Shown piece by piece: positions 27,207 to 36,361 of a stretch of DNA of 64,000 nucleotides. Where the stretch lies: positions 287,154 through 351,153 of the forward strand of contig NZ_JAANOG010000004.1 of NCBI RefSeq assembly GCF_019923745.1, in the 5' to 3' direction. Source of the DNA: Aquirufa aurantiipilula (lineage in GTDB: Bacteria; Bacteroidota; Bacteroidia; Cytophagales; Spirosomataceae). Position 1 is the stretch's first letter; the number at the start of each line of letters is the position of its first letter. A program made the position numbers and the translations under genes. The notes below the pieces were generated by a model, which did no database searches, was not told the DNA's origin, and was given only the letters and a program-made list of their open reading frames with translations.

Positions 27207-28133
27207 TTATGGATTTAACTCTGCCCTAATGGCTTGTAAGATTTTTCTAGCACCCGAATTTACCAAATCTCCCGCTAATTGTTCCCCTAAAATTTGAGGA
27301 TGAGTACCAATTTGCGTGAATTCTATTTTTTGTTGCCCATTTAAACTCAGCACACCCCCCGTTAAATGAAGTGAACTTCCCTCTAAAACAGCATGTCCAT
27401 ATACAGGGACACTACAACCCCCTTCTAATTGATACAATAAACTTCTTTCGGCCAATAAGCATTTTTCTGTGTCTTCATGATTGCAGGCAACTCTAATTTG
27501 TTCCTTTAGGCTTGCATCCAAATTGACAGCACATTGAATGGCCACAGAACCTTGACCTACAGCGGGAACAAATTGAGATACATCTAAATGTTGTGTAATG
27601 TAGCCACTCATGTCCATGCGATGTACTCCTGCATAAGCCAAAAGCATTGCATCACAGGTACCCTGTTTTAATTTTTCTAGTCGAGTTTGTAAATTTCCTC
27701 GCATCTCAACTGCCTCATGCTGCGGGTAAAAATGCTGTAAAAATGCTCTTCTTCGAGTAGAAGAGGTGCCAATTTTTAATTTTTTTTGGGTATCTAATCG
27801 CAGATTTGGATCTAAACTTAGCACCACATCATGCGCAGCTTCTCTTTCAGTGTAAGCGATTAATGCTAAATCGTCTGGTAAATGGGAAGGTAGATCCTTG
27901 GCTGAATGTTGAGCAATATCAATTTCCCCTTGTAGGAGCATGGTCTCTAACTCTTCAGTAAAAACACCTTTGGCGCCAATTTTAGATAAAGATCGGTCTA
28001 GTACTTGATCTCCTTTAGTACTAATGGCCATCAATTCATAGGAGAATCCAGCCTTTTCCAACAAATGACCAATGTGGTTCGCTTGCCAAAGGGCTAATGC
28101 TGAATTTCGAGTTCCTATTCTAATATGCTGCAT
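27207..28133 (-). CDS. hemC: hydroxymethylbilane synthase (porphobilinogen deaminase)
   Basis: HemC joins four porphobilinogen units into hydroxymethylbilane, the substrate of HemD (5050-5838). The 308-residue protein shows RIGTRNSALALWQANHI, ISTKGDQVLDRSL, KGVFTEELE, HSAKDLPS, GTSSTRRRAFL and VPAVGQGSVAIQ. Cofactor attachment is at the Cys of LEGGCSVPV, which carries the dipyrromethane. Length is normal. It sits 2 bp after holB in a leftward operon with functionally unrelated genes, so the order reflects local packing rather than a haem cluster. Confidence 0.97.
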   Translation of the reverse strand: MQHIRIGTRNSALALWQANHIGHLLEKAGFSYELMAISTKGDQVLDRSLSKIGAKGVFTEELETMLLQGEIDIAQHSAKDLPSHLPDDLALIAYTEREAAHDVVLSLDPNLRLDTQKKLKIGTSSTRRRAFLQHFYPQHEAVEMRGNLQTRLEKLKQGTCDAMLLAYAGVHRMDMSGYITQHLDVSQFVPAVGQGSVAIQCAVNLDASLKEQIRVACNHEDTEKCLLAERSLLYQLEGGCSVPVYGHAVLEGSSLHLTGGVLSLNGQQKIEFTQIGTHPQILGEQLAGDLVNSGARKILQAIRAELNP

Positions 28134-28135
28134 GT

Positions 28136-29269
28136 TTAGGCTTTTTGTTGTGCATGATAAATGCGGACAAATTGTAAGGATAAGTCCAAATGAACCATTT
28201 TGGCTCTAGCGTTTCTTTCCAAATGATAGTGGACATCTGAAACTTTACTAGACATTTTTTCAATCTTTTCTTGACTTAAGGTCTTTGAAAAATTATCGAT
28301 GAATTTTTTTTCTTTTTCCAATGATTTTATCAACTGGGGAGCCCCAGAAATTTGATATAAACATTGCCTGAGTACATGTAAGCAATATTCCAATAGACCT
28401 TTTTGATCTTCCTTGGCAAAGCCATCAAATTGATCAGCTAAAATGACCAACTTACTCAGGTTTTTAGAATATACGGCACGCATCCATTCTGCGAACCAAG
28501 TGGATGTACTTAAGTTTTCAGTTTTTGACTTATCTAGAGCCCAGGAAATATTCCCTTCTGCACTCTGGGATAACTGTAAGGCTTTTTCTGAATCGATAGC
28601 AGCTTGTTCCACTAAAAAATCTGCTAATGCTTGTTCCTCCACGCTAGGGATTTTTACTCGCTGAGTCCTAGATAAGATGGTCGCGAGTAATTTTTGCGGT
28701 TCAGAACAAACGAGTAAAAACAAGGTAGTGGAAGGAGGTTCTTCTAAGGTCTTTAGTAGGGCATTTCCTGAGGAAGGATTTAGGGATTCAGGATTCCATA
28801 AAATAACCACCTTAAAAGGAGCTTCAAAGGGTTTCAAACTTATTTTGGGAATCAGCTTCCGGGTTTCTTCAACAGGGAAATTCCCTTGTTTATTGCCTTC
28901 TGCACCTAAATGAACGAGCCATTCTGGCAAAGTACGGTAAGGAGACTCAGCAATAAAACTTCTCCACTCTGGGAGAAAGATGTCGGATTCTGGTTCTTTC
29001 GTTTTTTTTGTAACTATCGTAGGAAATAAAAATACCAAATCCGGATGAACTGATCTTTTCATTTTTTGACAACTCGCACATTCTCCACAGGCATCATCCC
29101 CTTGTCGATCCGTACAAAATAAATACGTAGTAAAGGCTATGGCCATGGCTAATTGTGGACCTCCGTAGGGACCATGAAACAATTGAGCGTGAGCAATGTG
29201 CTGATTTTGCACTGCCGCACTCAATGTTTTTTTGATATCAAATAAGCCCGGAATATCCTTGAAAAGCAT
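28136..29269 (-). CDS. holB: DNA polymerase III delta-prime subunit
   Basis: Delta-prime is the stator of the clamp loader that opens the beta clamp on primed DNA. The 377-residue protein has an AAA+ fold with a degenerate P-loop (FHGPYGGPQLAMA, lacking the usual GKT), as expected for a non-hydrolysing delta-prime. A zinc-binding group of four cysteines follows (CTDRQGDDACGECASCQKM), then HPDLVFLFP, ALLKTLEEPPSTTLFLL and LSRTQRVKIPS as sensor 1. The C-terminal collar domain is divergent. It starts 27 bp after the GlmU-like gene and ends 2 bp before hemC. The assignment is based on these AAA+ features; DnaX is ruled out by the missing P-loop lysine. Confidence 0.92.
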   Translation of the reverse strand: MLFKDIPGLFDIKKTLSAAVQNQHIAHAQLFHGPYGGPQLAMAIAFTTYLFCTDRQGDDACGECASCQKMKRSVHPDLVFLFPTIVTKKTKEPESDIFLPEWRSFIAESPYRTLPEWLVHLGAEGNKQGNFPVEETRKLIPKISLKPFEAPFKVVILWNPESLNPSSGNALLKTLEEPPSTTLFLLVCSEPQKLLATILSRTQRVKIPSVEEQALADFLVEQAAIDSEKALQLSQSAEGNISWALDKSKTENLSTSTWFAEWMRAVYSKNLSKLVILADQFDGFAKEDQKGLLEYCLHVLRQCLYQISGAPQLIKSLEKEKKFIDNFSKTLSQEKIEKMSSKVSDVHYHLERNARAKMVHLDLSLQFVRIYHAQQKA

Positions 29270-29296
29270 GCCTTTGGAAATGAGTAAACGAAAAGG

Positions 29297-30430
29297 CTAA
29301 GTTCGGAAAGAAGCCTCCTCTTTCCAAATTTCTTCCATGACCTGAGCTAGATTTTCAGGAATTGCTTGTTGTTTTAATCCAATCCATTGGCTGGCCACTT
29401 GTTTTGCCTTTTCCATTTGGTAGGTTTGAACCTGAGGGTATTCGCCCCAAGTAAACGAAGGGATGAATTTTGGTAAGAATGCCTGACTACTAATATTGAT
29501 ATGACAACCGACAACGCTGCCTGTATTAAACTTACTATGTATGCCTGTTGTTACGAAATCTCCCATGATAAGACCTAGGGCTCTTAAACCTGTGTTTCGC
29601 TGTGTAGCTAGGTGATAATCAAAGATGGAAACAGGTTTCAAATCGTTTTTTACATTGGAATTACTTGTTAGAGCACCCATGTTGACAAAAGAACCAATGA
29701 CGGAACTACCGATATATCCTTCATGGGCTTTATTGCTGAAAGGGAAAAAGATGCTATGATTGATCTCTCCACCTACTTTGCATCCTGGTCCAATGGTCGT
29801 ATTGGGCCTAATTTTGGCTCCTAGGTTGGTGGATGAACCTTTCAAGAATGCCGCAGGGCCTTGTATGATGGTGCCCATTTGAAGCTTAACCTCTTCACCT
29901 ATGTAAATGGGTCCTTGACTTGCATCCAACATACAACCTGTTAGTTGGGCACTTGGATGTATGTAGCAAAAGGAAGGGGCTAGTATGATATTACCCAAGG
30001 CTTGGTATTTCTCAATATCAAAAGGGGCAGGTTGGATTTCGTGAAACAGAGCTGCCGACTGATGGTTTAATAAATCTTCAGGGTGCTTTATCCATTGGGC
30101 CGTTCCAGAGTATTCCATGGTGTTTTTAATGAACCCTAGATGGCTATGTTCTTCGCCAATATCAAGGGTAAAGGCCAATACTTGACGATCTTGAACTAAG
30201 ACGGTATTGGGTTTTAATTCTTGGAGGGCTCGGACAATATTGGCATTGGGGAGTAGGGAGCCTAATATGACCAATTGGGTAGATGCTGGTGGGCAAACGG
30301 AATAAGACTTCCATTTGTCCTGTATGGTGCTGGTACCTAACCACAATTGATCTAAGGATCGATAGTAGCTTAGGGGCCTTAGTGCTTGCACTAGGAGAGG
30401 GTCATTATAGAAGGTGACGTTTTCCAGCAT
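29297..30430 (-). CDS. GlmU-like sugar nucleotidyltransferase/acetyltransferase
   Basis: The protein (377 residues from ATG 30430) has a left-handed beta-helix C-terminal half with hexapeptide repeats (IYIGEEVKLQMGTIIQGP, STNLGAKIRPNTTIGPG, YIGSSVIGSFVNMG). The N-terminal half is a divergent nucleotidyltransferase-like domain starting MLENVTFYNDPLL. This matches the Bacteroidota-specific GlmU-like family thought to make UDP-GlcNAc in place of canonical GlmU. The catalytic GxGTRM-type motif of classical GlmU is not visible, so activity is not certain. It heads a leftward operon with holB, hemC and the RmlD-like gene. A promoter box lies only 4 bp upstream of the ATG, implying a nearly leaderless mRNA. 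Confidence 0.8.
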   Translation of the reverse strand: MLENVTFYNDPLLVQALRPLSYYRSLDQLWLGTSTIQDKWKSYSVCPPASTQLVILGSLLPNANIVRALQELKPNTVLVQDRQVLAFTLDIGEEHSHLGFIKNTMEYSGTAQWIKHPEDLLNHQSAALFHEIQPAPFDIEKYQALGNIILAPSFCYIHPSAQLTGCMLDASQGPIYIGEEVKLQMGTIIQGPAAFLKGSSTNLGAKIRPNTTIGPGCKVGGEINHSIFFPFSNKAHEGYIGSSVIGSFVNMGALTSNSNVKNDLKPVSIFDYHLATQRNTGLRALGLIMGDFVTTGIHSKFNTGSVVGCHINISSQAFLPKFIPSFTWGEYPQVQTYQMEKAKQVASQWIGLKQQAIPENLAQVMEEIWKEEASFRT

Positions 30431-30434
30431 GCGA

Positions 30435-30442
30435 CAAAAATA
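30435..30442 (-). promoter_or_regulatory. -7 box directly before the GlmU-like gene
   Basis: On the minus strand TATTTTTG matches TAnnTTTG exactly and ends 4 bp before the ATG at 30430, so transcription would start at or next to the start codon. A TTG at 30467-30465, inside the loop of the rpmE2 terminator, lies 22 bp upstream as a possible -33 element. Confidence 0.45.
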
Positions 30443-30446
30443 CAAT

Positions 30447-30480
30447 AAAAAAGCCTCCTTGAAACAAGTTCGAGGAGGCT
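30447..30480 (-). terminator. rho-independent terminator after rpmE2
   Basis: Read leftwards, AGCCTCCT pairs with AGGAGGCT (8 bp), with further weak pairing inside, followed by a TTTTTT run. It lies 22 bp beyond the rpmE2 stop and 16 bp before the next start codon, sharing its space with the next gene's promoter. Confidence 0.85.
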
Positions 30481-30502
30481 AGGGTAATGTTTTTTGTTTG
30501 GA

Positions 30503-30748
30503 TTAGTTTTTCTGAGCGTAACGCTTGTTGAATTTATCCACACGACCAGTAGTATCCAATAACACGTTTTTACCTGTGTAAAAAGGGTGTGATTGAGAAG
30601 AAACCTCAATTTTGAATACTGGGTAAGTAGCTCCTTCGAATTCAGTTGTTTCAGTTGTATTAACGCAAGAACGAGTTAAAAACTTGTAATCTGCTGATAA
30701 ATCGTGAAATACAACTTCTTTGTATTCTGGGTGAATGTCTTTTTTCAT
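30503..30748 (-). CDS. rpmE2: 50S ribosomal protein L31, type B
   Basis: The 81-residue protein begins [20 protein letters not shown] and contains the L31 core [23 protein letters not shown]. It has one cysteine (TRSCVNT) and lacks the CxxC zinc motif, so it is the zinc-independent B form. The start was set at ATG 30748 because the family always starts with MKxxIHP; a much longer open frame upstream is non-coding leader. It is monocistronic, with its own promoter (30833-30863) and terminator. L31 B forms are often induced by zinc shortage when an A form also exists; I see no Zur-type site here. Confidence 0.96.
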   Translation of the reverse strand: MKKDIHPEYKEVVFHDLSADYKFLTRSCVNTTETTEFEGATYPVFKIEVSSQSHPFYTGKNVLLDTTGRVDKFNKRYAQKN

Positions 30749-30832
30749 GTTGGGTAGTATAATGACGATTCCCTGCCGTCTAGTTGTTTTATAATGAAAC
30801 CTGTGGGATGAAGGTTTACGTAATTCGGGATG

Positions 30833-30863
30833 CAAAATTAAAGATTTTAAAAGGAAATCCAAA
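30833..30863 (-). promoter_or_regulatory. predicted rpmE2 promoter
   Basis: On the minus strand TTTG (30863-30860), a 19-bp spacer, and TAATTTTG (30840-30833) give an almost ideal Bacteroidota promoter. The leader of about 80 nt before rpmE2 can form weak small hairpins (AACCT/AGGTT and GACG/CGTC); nothing there matches an L31 leader I know. Confidence 0.65.
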
Positions 30864-31040
30864 AAAATACATAACAATTTTTAGGGGTTTTTACCAATAA
30901 TTTGGGCCTTAAAAAAATCTTAAAAAATATTTTCTGGTACTTTTCAAAGACGTGAATGTCGTAACGAATTGACATGAGGTTAATTGAATGTTGCATTTCA
31001 AATAAGCATCATTTTTTTATTTTTTTTGAAGAAAAAATAG
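30864..31040. other. AT-rich non-coding gap with one terminator-like hairpin
   Basis: This is the middle of the only gene-free stretch over 300 bp (30749-31266). It holds no credible ORF. AATGTTGC (30987-30994) and GCATCATT (31006-31013) pair at seven of eight positions and are followed by T-runs to about 31028, like a rho-independent terminator on the plus strand with no gene before it. A small RNA ending there is possible but I see no good promoter for it. Confidence 0.3.
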
Positions 31041-31072
31041 TTTGCAAGCGGTGTTCTTTTTTTCTAATTTTA
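31041..31072 (+). promoter_or_regulatory. predicted nrdA promoter
   Basis: TTTG (31041-31044), a 20-bp spacer and TAATTTTA (31065-31072, seven of eight matches to TAnnTTTG) form a plausible promoter. It would give nrdA a leader of about 190 nt. Confidence 0.5.
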
Positions 31073-31088
31073 CGTAGTGCCCAACCCC

Positions 31089-31169
31089 CCAAGGAGTATG
31101 CAATCCTTGGATGAAGTTAAAGCTTAAAAACAAAACCGCCAACCATTTTTCAAGCCCAGTTTGCTTGAA
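31089..31169 (+). promoter_or_regulatory. two hairpins in the nrdA leader
   Basis: CCAAGGA (31089-31095) pairs with TCCTTGG (31104-31110), and TTCAAGC (31149-31155) with GCTTGAA (31163-31169), each a perfect 7-bp stem. They lie in the long leader before nrdA. I recognise no cobalamin riboswitch or clear NrdR box. A role in control of nrdA is inferred from position only. Confidence 0.35.
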
Positions 31170-31266
31170 TGTTTTAGATGAGAAATTTTCTAGAATGGGA
31201 ATCTTTTGTGCTTTAACCAGGTTGTAACTAAATTATATAGACGCTAATTTTTCTAATATATCAAGT

Positions 31267-33714
31267 ATGTACGTAATTAAAAGAGACGGTCGACGTGAAT
31301 CTGTCAAGTTCGATAAAATCACAGCAAGAATTGAGAAGCTTTGCTATAGCTTGGATCCATTTTTTGTTCAACCTCTAGAGGTTGCTAGAAAAGTGATTAC
31401 AGGGCTTTATGACGGGGTTAAGACCACGGAGTTGGATAACCTAGCAGCTGAGACAGCCGCTTCGTTAACCACCAAGCACCCTGACTACGCTGTGTTGGCA
31501 GCACGTATTGCCATCTCGAACTTACACAAGAACACATTGAAGTCTTTTTCGGCAACAATGAAGCGCTTGTATACGTATGTAGATCCAAAAACAGGTCAAA
31601 ACGCCGCACTTCTTTCTAAAGAAATCTACGATATCATCAAGAAGAACGCTGTGGAGTTGGATGAAGCCATCATTTATGACCGTGATTTCGGTTATGATTA
31701 TTTTGGTTTCAAGACCTTAGAGAAATCGTACTTATTGAAATTGGAAGGCCAAATTGCCGAGCGTCCTCAACACATGTTGATGCGTGTGGCTGTGGGTATC
31801 CACGGAGCTGATATCGCTGCCGCTATTGATACGTATAATTTATTATCAGAGCGTTGGTTTACCCATGCAACTCCAACCTTGTTTAATGCAGGTACTCCTA
31901 AGCCTCAGATGTCTTCTTGTTTCTTGCTAACCATGCAAGATGATTCCATCGAAGGTATTTATGATACGTTGAAGCAAACAGCTAAAATTTCACAATCTGC
32001 TGGCGGAATCGGTTTGAGTATCCACAACATCCGTGCGACAGGATCCTACATCAAAGGAACCAATGGTACATCCAACGGTATCATTCCTATGTTGCGTGTA
32101 TTTAATGATACAGCCCGCTACGTAGATCAAGGAGGAGGAAAGCGTAAGGGATCCTTTGCTATCTATCTTGAGCCTTGGCATGCTGATGTATTTGACTTCT
32201 TAGAGTTGAAGAAAAATCACGGTAAAGAAGAAATGCGTGCTAGAGATTTATTCTACGCTCTTTGGATTCCAGATTTGTTCATGAAGCGTGTAGAAGAAAA
32301 CGCTGAATGGTCTTTATTCTGCCCACATGAGTGTCCAGGACTTTCTGATGCTTACGGTGAAGAGTTTGAAGCATTGTATGAAAAATATGAATTGGCCGGA
32401 AAAGCTAGTCAAGTGGTAAAAGCACAAGAATTGTGGTTTAAAGTATTGGAATCACAAACGGAGACTGGTACACCATATATGTTGTACAAAGATGCCGCCA
32501 ACAAGAAATCAAATCAAAAGAATTTAGGAACCATCAAGTCTTCGAACTTATGTACCGAAATCATGGAGTATACTTCCAAGGATGAGGTTGCAGTATGTAA
32601 TCTTGCTTCTTTGGCATTGCCTAAGTACGTTCGCATGAACGAGCAAGGTGCTTTAGCTTTTGATCACGATAAATTATACGAGGTAACTAAGGCCGCAACT
32701 CGTAACTTAAATAAGATTATCGATGTAAATTATTATCCAGTACCTGAGGCAAGAAATTCTAACTTGCGTCACCGTCCTATTGGATTAGGTGTACAGGGCT
32801 TGGCTGATGTGTTCATCATGTTGCGTATGCCATTTGAGTCAGAAGCAGCAAAACAATTGAACAAGGATATCTTTGAAACCATTTACTACGCATCTATGGA
32901 AGCTTCCATGGAACTTGCGAAAGTAGAAGGACCTTATTCAACTTGGGAAGGTTCACCAATCTCAAAAGGTGTTTTCCAATTCGATATGTGGGGAGTAACT
33001 CCAGAATCAGGTCGTTGGGACTGGGAAGCGCTTCGCCAATTGGTGGTTGAACATGGAGTTCGTAACTCCTTGTTAGTAGCACCAATGCCAACAGCTTCTA
33101 CTAGCCAGATTTTAGGTAACAATGAGTGTTTTGAACCATACACATCAAACATTTATGCTCGTCGTGTATTGTCTGGTGAGTTCGCTATCGTGAACAAACA
33201 CTTATTGAAAGATTTGATCAAATTAGGTTTGTGGAATGAGAGTATGAAGAATAAGCTAATCTCTGCGAATGGCTCGGTTCAAAATATTCCTGAAATTCCT
33301 CAAGACTTAAAAGAACTATACAAAACAGTTTGGGAGATTAAGCAAAAAACGATTTTAGAAATGGCCGCAGACCGCGGAGCTTACATCTGCCAATCTCAAA
33401 GTTTGAACATCCACATTCAAGATGTCAACTTTGGTAAGTTAACATCCATGCACTTCCACGCTTGGAAGCTTGGTTTGAAAACAGGTATGTATTACCTACG
33501 TACCAAAGCTGCTGCTGATGCTATTAAATTCACCATTGAAAAACAAGCAGAAGTGGCAATTGAACAAACCAACAATGTGCATGAAAGCGAAATGCAGTAT
33601 GCGAAACAACAAGCCGCATCTGCTGCTTCATTCACTGAAGCAGAATCGCAAAATAGAGCCGATATGACTTGTTCTTTAGATAATCCTGAAGCATGTGAGG
33701 CCTGTGGTTCTTAA
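31267..33714 (+). CDS. nrdA: ribonucleoside-diphosphate reductase subunit alpha (class I)
   Basis: NrdA reduces ribonucleoside diphosphates to deoxy forms for DNA synthesis. The 815-residue protein has an N-terminal ATP-cone ([20 protein letters not shown]), so overall activity is likely regulated by ATP/dATP. The reductase barrel has the redox Cys in [10 protein letters not shown], the radical Cys in [11 protein letters not shown], the second redox Cys in [10 protein letters not shown], and the loop [20 protein letters not shown]. The C-terminal shuttle pair is CEACGS. The radical-generating subunit gene nrdB is not adjacent and must lie elsewhere. The gene has a long leader of about 190 nt and its own terminator, so it is probably monocistronic. 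Confidence 0.96.
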   Translation: MYVIKRDGRRESVKFDKITARIEKLCYSLDPFFVQPLEVARKVITGLYDGVKTTELDNLAAETAASLTTKHPDYAVLAARIAISNLHKNTLKSFSATMKRLYTYVDPKTGQNAALLSKEIYDIIKKNAVELDEAIIYDRDFGYDYFGFKTLEKSYLLKLEGQIAERPQHMLMRVAVGIHGADIAAAIDTYNLLSERWFTHATPTLFNAGTPKPQMSSCFLLTMQDDSIEGIYDTLKQTAKISQSAGGIGLSIHNIRATGSYIKGTNGTSNGIIPMLRVFNDTARYVDQGGGKRKGSFAIYLEPWHADVFDFLELKKNHGKEEMRARDLFYALWIPDLFMKRVEENAEWSLFCPHECPGLSDAYGEEFEALYEKYELAGKASQVVKAQELWFKVLESQTETGTPYMLYKDAANKKSNQKNLGTIKSSNLCTEIMEYTSKDEVAVCNLASLALPKYVRMNEQGALAFDHDKLYEVTKAATRNLNKIIDVNYYPVPEARNSNLRHRPIGLGVQGLADVFIMLRMPFESEAAKQLNKDIFETIYYASMEASMELAKVEGPYSTWEGSPISKGVFQFDMWGVTPESGRWDWEALRQLVVEHGVRNSLLVAPMPTASTSQILGNNECFEPYTSNIYARRVLSGEFAIVNKHLLKDLIKLGLWNESMKNKLISANGSVQNIPEIPQDLKELYKTVWEIKQKTILEMAADRGAYICQSQSLNIHIQDVNFGKLTSMHFHAWKLGLKTGMYYLRTKAAADAIKFTIEKQAEVAIEQTNNVHESEMQYAKQQAASAASFTEAESQNRADMTCSLDNPEACEACGS

Positions 33715-33748
33715 TCAAAAGCTGTTATTCAGTTTCAAAATGTGTTTA

Positions 33749-33785
33749 AAAATCACTTGATGGCAACATCAAGTGATTTTTATGT
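33749..33785 (+). terminator. rho-independent terminator after nrdA
   Basis: A 14-bp perfect stem (AAAATCACTTGATG at 33749-33762 with CATCAAGTGATTTT at 33767-33780) closes a GCAA tetraloop, a stable GNRA type, and leads into a T-rich stretch. It lies 35 bp after the stop. Confidence 0.9.
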
Positions 33786-33805
33786 TTTTTAGCTAAACGT
33801 GTTCG

Positions 33806-35398
33806 ATGAAAAATAAAGGCTTATTTGTATTGAGTTTTTTTGCTTTGATGCTCCTCGCATTGGGCTTAAGAACCTATCATATAGGTCAGTTTGGATTGTT
33901 TGGTGATGAAAAACAAAGCATGCTCCTAGCCGTAGGAAATACCAATTTTGGTGGCATGACCGATTTGCTAGCACCTCCCCAAACATTCACACCTGAGGAT
34001 TTTTGGAAATCAAGAGGGCTCAAGGCTTGGTTAGATGCCGATGCCCGTGGAGATGTCAGTGGTAATAGCCTAGTACATGACATGATGCTCAAACTCTTTG
34101 CCTTTTTGTTTGGCAAAGAAGACGGTGTCCTTCGCTCCGTTTCTGTCTTATTTAATATCCTAACTCTTTGGCTTCTATTTTATTGGGCCAGAAAAATTCG
34201 CCCCCAATCACAAGGTTTCCCAATCCTCATCCTGGCTTTGGCTGTGATAGAACCCTTTTTTGTGATTTACAGCCAACAAGCTAGAAATTACACAACGAGC
34301 ATATTCTTTACCACTGCTTCCAATTTTTACTTCTGGTCGGCCATGCAAGCCGAAAACCAGCAAAAAAATACCCGTAAAAAGTGGTTCATGTGGATACTCA
34401 CGAGCGTGGCCGCTTTATTTAGTACCTACTTAACAGCCTTGGTTTTTGTGGGACAATTGATATTCTCATTAATTCAGAAAAATACTTGGGGCTTTTGGAA
34501 AAAGCATATTTTGGCAGGAATCATCGTCATCATACCTTTTGGTTTATGGATGCTTTGGGGGCCAGGTCAATATTTTTTAGCCTATCAAGCAGATGCGGCC
34601 AAACAATATCGGGAGTTTTTGGAGCAAAGTGGCCCCATAGCTGGTTGGATTGAGCCTGCCAATGCTAGTAATTTATTCAAAAGAACTGTTTCCATTTTGT
34701 CAGACCAGTTTATGTGGACCAATGACCTGTATGCTCGTCATGGATTTAAAATTGGGGCTATTTGTTTATTACTTTTTGGTGCAGGTGTATTTTCTTGGTT
34801 AAAAAGCTTGTCAAAAGAAGCACGATCTATTTACATCTTTGGTATTATTCAAATTGTATTACCCATATTGGTATTGATTCTTTCGGCTGTGAATGCAGGC
34901 ACTACTACGGGTTACTTCTTGCGATATGCTAGTTTTGGATTACCCTTTGGTATTTTTATTTCAATAGGCTTGGCTGAGTATGCATTTCAACAAGCTATCT
35001 GGATTAGAATAGTAGCTAGTATATTTTTATTCATCCAGGTGAATTATTTGGTCCAGATATTTTTACCACTTTACTCAGATAAAGCACAAAAATACACCTT
35101 TGCCCATGATAGAAGATCAAATCCATACATCGAAATAGCTCAGAAAATCAAAGAGCAATATCAAGTAGGAGATACCGTGGTTTATCCTTCAAAAATGAAT
35201 AATTTTTTGAATTCTGCTCATTTACAAGTTCGCGCAGCCGACGTTAGTGATGCCCAATTAACCAATGTGTACTTTGAACCAAGTGATTTATACATACAGA
35301 AAATAGATACCTTAATTCAAGATTCCGTGATTTTAAAGAAAAAAAATGGCAGAAGATTGCTTATTTTTGACTTTGAAAAAGGGAAATATAGATATTAG
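33806..35398 (+). CDS. GT39/PMT-like membrane glycosyltransferase
   Basis: The 530-residue protein has about ten to twelve predicted membrane spans and the acidic motif FGLFGDEKQS in the first periplasmic loop (residues about 30-40). This is the place of the catalytic Asp/Glu in the GT-C fold, ArnT/PMT-like glycosyltransferase family. Such enzymes take sugars from polyprenyl-phosphate and transfer them to lipids or proteins. It is followed after 4 bp by a GT2 enzyme resembling polyprenyl-phosphate sugar synthases, which would make just that donor. Acceptor and sugar are not predictable. The C-terminal 130 residues are soluble and probably periplasmic. Confidence 0.75.
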   Translation: MKNKGLFVLSFFALMLLALGLRTYHIGQFGLFGDEKQSMLLAVGNTNFGGMTDLLAPPQTFTPEDFWKSRGLKAWLDADARGDVSGNSLVHDMMLKLFAFLFGKEDGVLRSVSVLFNILTLWLLFYWARKIRPQSQGFPILILALAVIEPFFVIYSQQARNYTTSIFFTTASNFYFWSAMQAENQQKNTRKKWFMWILTSVAALFSTYLTALVFVGQLIFSLIQKNTWGFWKKHILAGIIVIIPFGLWMLWGPGQYFLAYQADAAKQYREFLEQSGPIAGWIEPANASNLFKRTVSILSDQFMWTNDLYARHGFKIGAICLLLFGAGVFSWLKSLSKEARSIYIFGIIQIVLPILVLILSAVNAGTTTGYFLRYASFGLPFGIFISIGLAEYAFQQAIWIRIVASIFLFIQVNYLVQIFLPLYSDKAQKYTFAHDRRSNPYIEIAQKIKEQYQVGDTVVYPSKMNNFLNSAHLQVRAADVSDAQLTNVYFEPSDLYIQKIDTLIQDSVILKKKNGRRLLIFDFEKGKYRY

Positions 35399-35402
35399 AC
35401 GC

Positions 35403-36356
35403 ATGACAAATGGAATTCCCCAGGTATCCTTCGTGATTCCAGTATATAACGAGGAAAGTAATTTACCCACCCTTGTGGAGCGATTGACCAAGATTATGGA
35501 TCAATCACAAATAAAGTTAGAAGCTGTATTGATTGATGATGGTAGTCGAGATAATTCTCGCGCTATGCTGAAACAATTGGCCCTAACAGATCCCCGCTTT
35601 CATGTTGTTTTATTATCCCGTAATCACGGACATCAGTTGGCACTTACAGCCGGACTATCCGTTGCTCGTGGTACAGAAGGTGTATTCGTGTTGGATGGTG
35701 ATTTACAAGATCCTCCCGAGTTGTTGGAAGAATTTTATGCCAAACATCTAGAAGGTTATGAGGTAGTATATGCCGTTCGAGAAAAAAGAAAAGAACCTTG
35801 GTATAAGCGTATGGCCTATTTTGTTTTCTACCGAATTCTGAAGAAAATAGCCAATGTTGATATTCCTTTGGATAGTGGTGATTTCTCCTTCATAGGTAGA
35901 AAAGTGGTGGATATTTTAAATCAAATGCCGGAAGAAAGTCGATTTATTCGAGGTATGAGAACTTGGATAGGTTTTAAGCAGGTTGGAATTTCATATAATC
36001 GTCAAGAGAGAGCTTTTGGAGATTCAAAATACACCTTTTCTAAATTAGTCCAATTAGCATTGAATGGGATTTTCAATTTTAGTGAATTCCCCATCAAATT
36101 TGTTTCTTCAGCAGGATTCTTAGCTATAGCCTCTTCTTTGATGTATTTCTTTTATGTGGTCATTAAGAAATTATTCATTGGTCAGGTAATAGAAGGATTT
36201 ACCTCTTTATTATTCGTTATTATTCTATTTGGAGGGATTCAATTATTAGCCATTGGTATTTTAGGGGAATATATTTTACGCATCTTTTTTCAATCAAAAA
36301 GTCGCCCCAATTACATCATTGATCAAGAAATTTGTGAAGGTAAACCAGTGAAATAA
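35403..36356 (+). CDS. GT2 polyprenyl-phosphate glycosyltransferase (DPM1/GtrB-like)
   Basis: From ATG 35403 the protein is 317 residues. The GT-A domain has VSFVIPVYNEESNLP, the nucleotide-binding LIDDGSRDNS, VFVLDGDLQDPPEL (DxD-type) and QERAFGDSKYTFSKL. Two C-terminal membrane spans follow (about residues 230-255 and 265-290). This is the layout of GtrB/DPM1-like enzymes that transfer a sugar from a nucleotide to undecaprenyl-phosphate. The start upstream (35346) would overlap the GT39 gene by 53 bp and lies before the family start, so I rejected it. The pair GT2-GT39 suggests a lipid-carrier glycosylation module. Confidence 0.88.
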   Translation: MTNGIPQVSFVIPVYNEESNLPTLVERLTKIMDQSQIKLEAVLIDDGSRDNSRAMLKQLALTDPRFHVVLLSRNHGHQLALTAGLSVARGTEGVFVLDGDLQDPPELLEEFYAKHLEGYEVVYAVREKRKEPWYKRMAYFVFYRILKKIANVDIPLDSGDFSFIGRKVVDILNQMPEESRFIRGMRTWIGFKQVGISYNRQERAFGDSKYTFSKLVQLALNGIFNFSEFPIKFVSSAGFLAIASSLMYFFYVVIKKLFIGQVIEGFTSLLFVIILFGGIQLLAIGILGEYILRIFFQSKSRPNYIIDQEICEGKPVK

Positions 36357-36361
36357 CAAAT

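Noticed and set aside
30749..30877. 43-codon N-terminal extension of L31 on the minus strand
   Set aside because: It passes through the predicted promoter and leader; L31 starts MKKDIHP at 30748.
31227..31250. Possible NrdR box before nrdA
   Set aside because: The stretch around TAAATTATATAGA has only loose similarity to the 16-bp NrdR consensus, and a second box at the expected spacing is missing.
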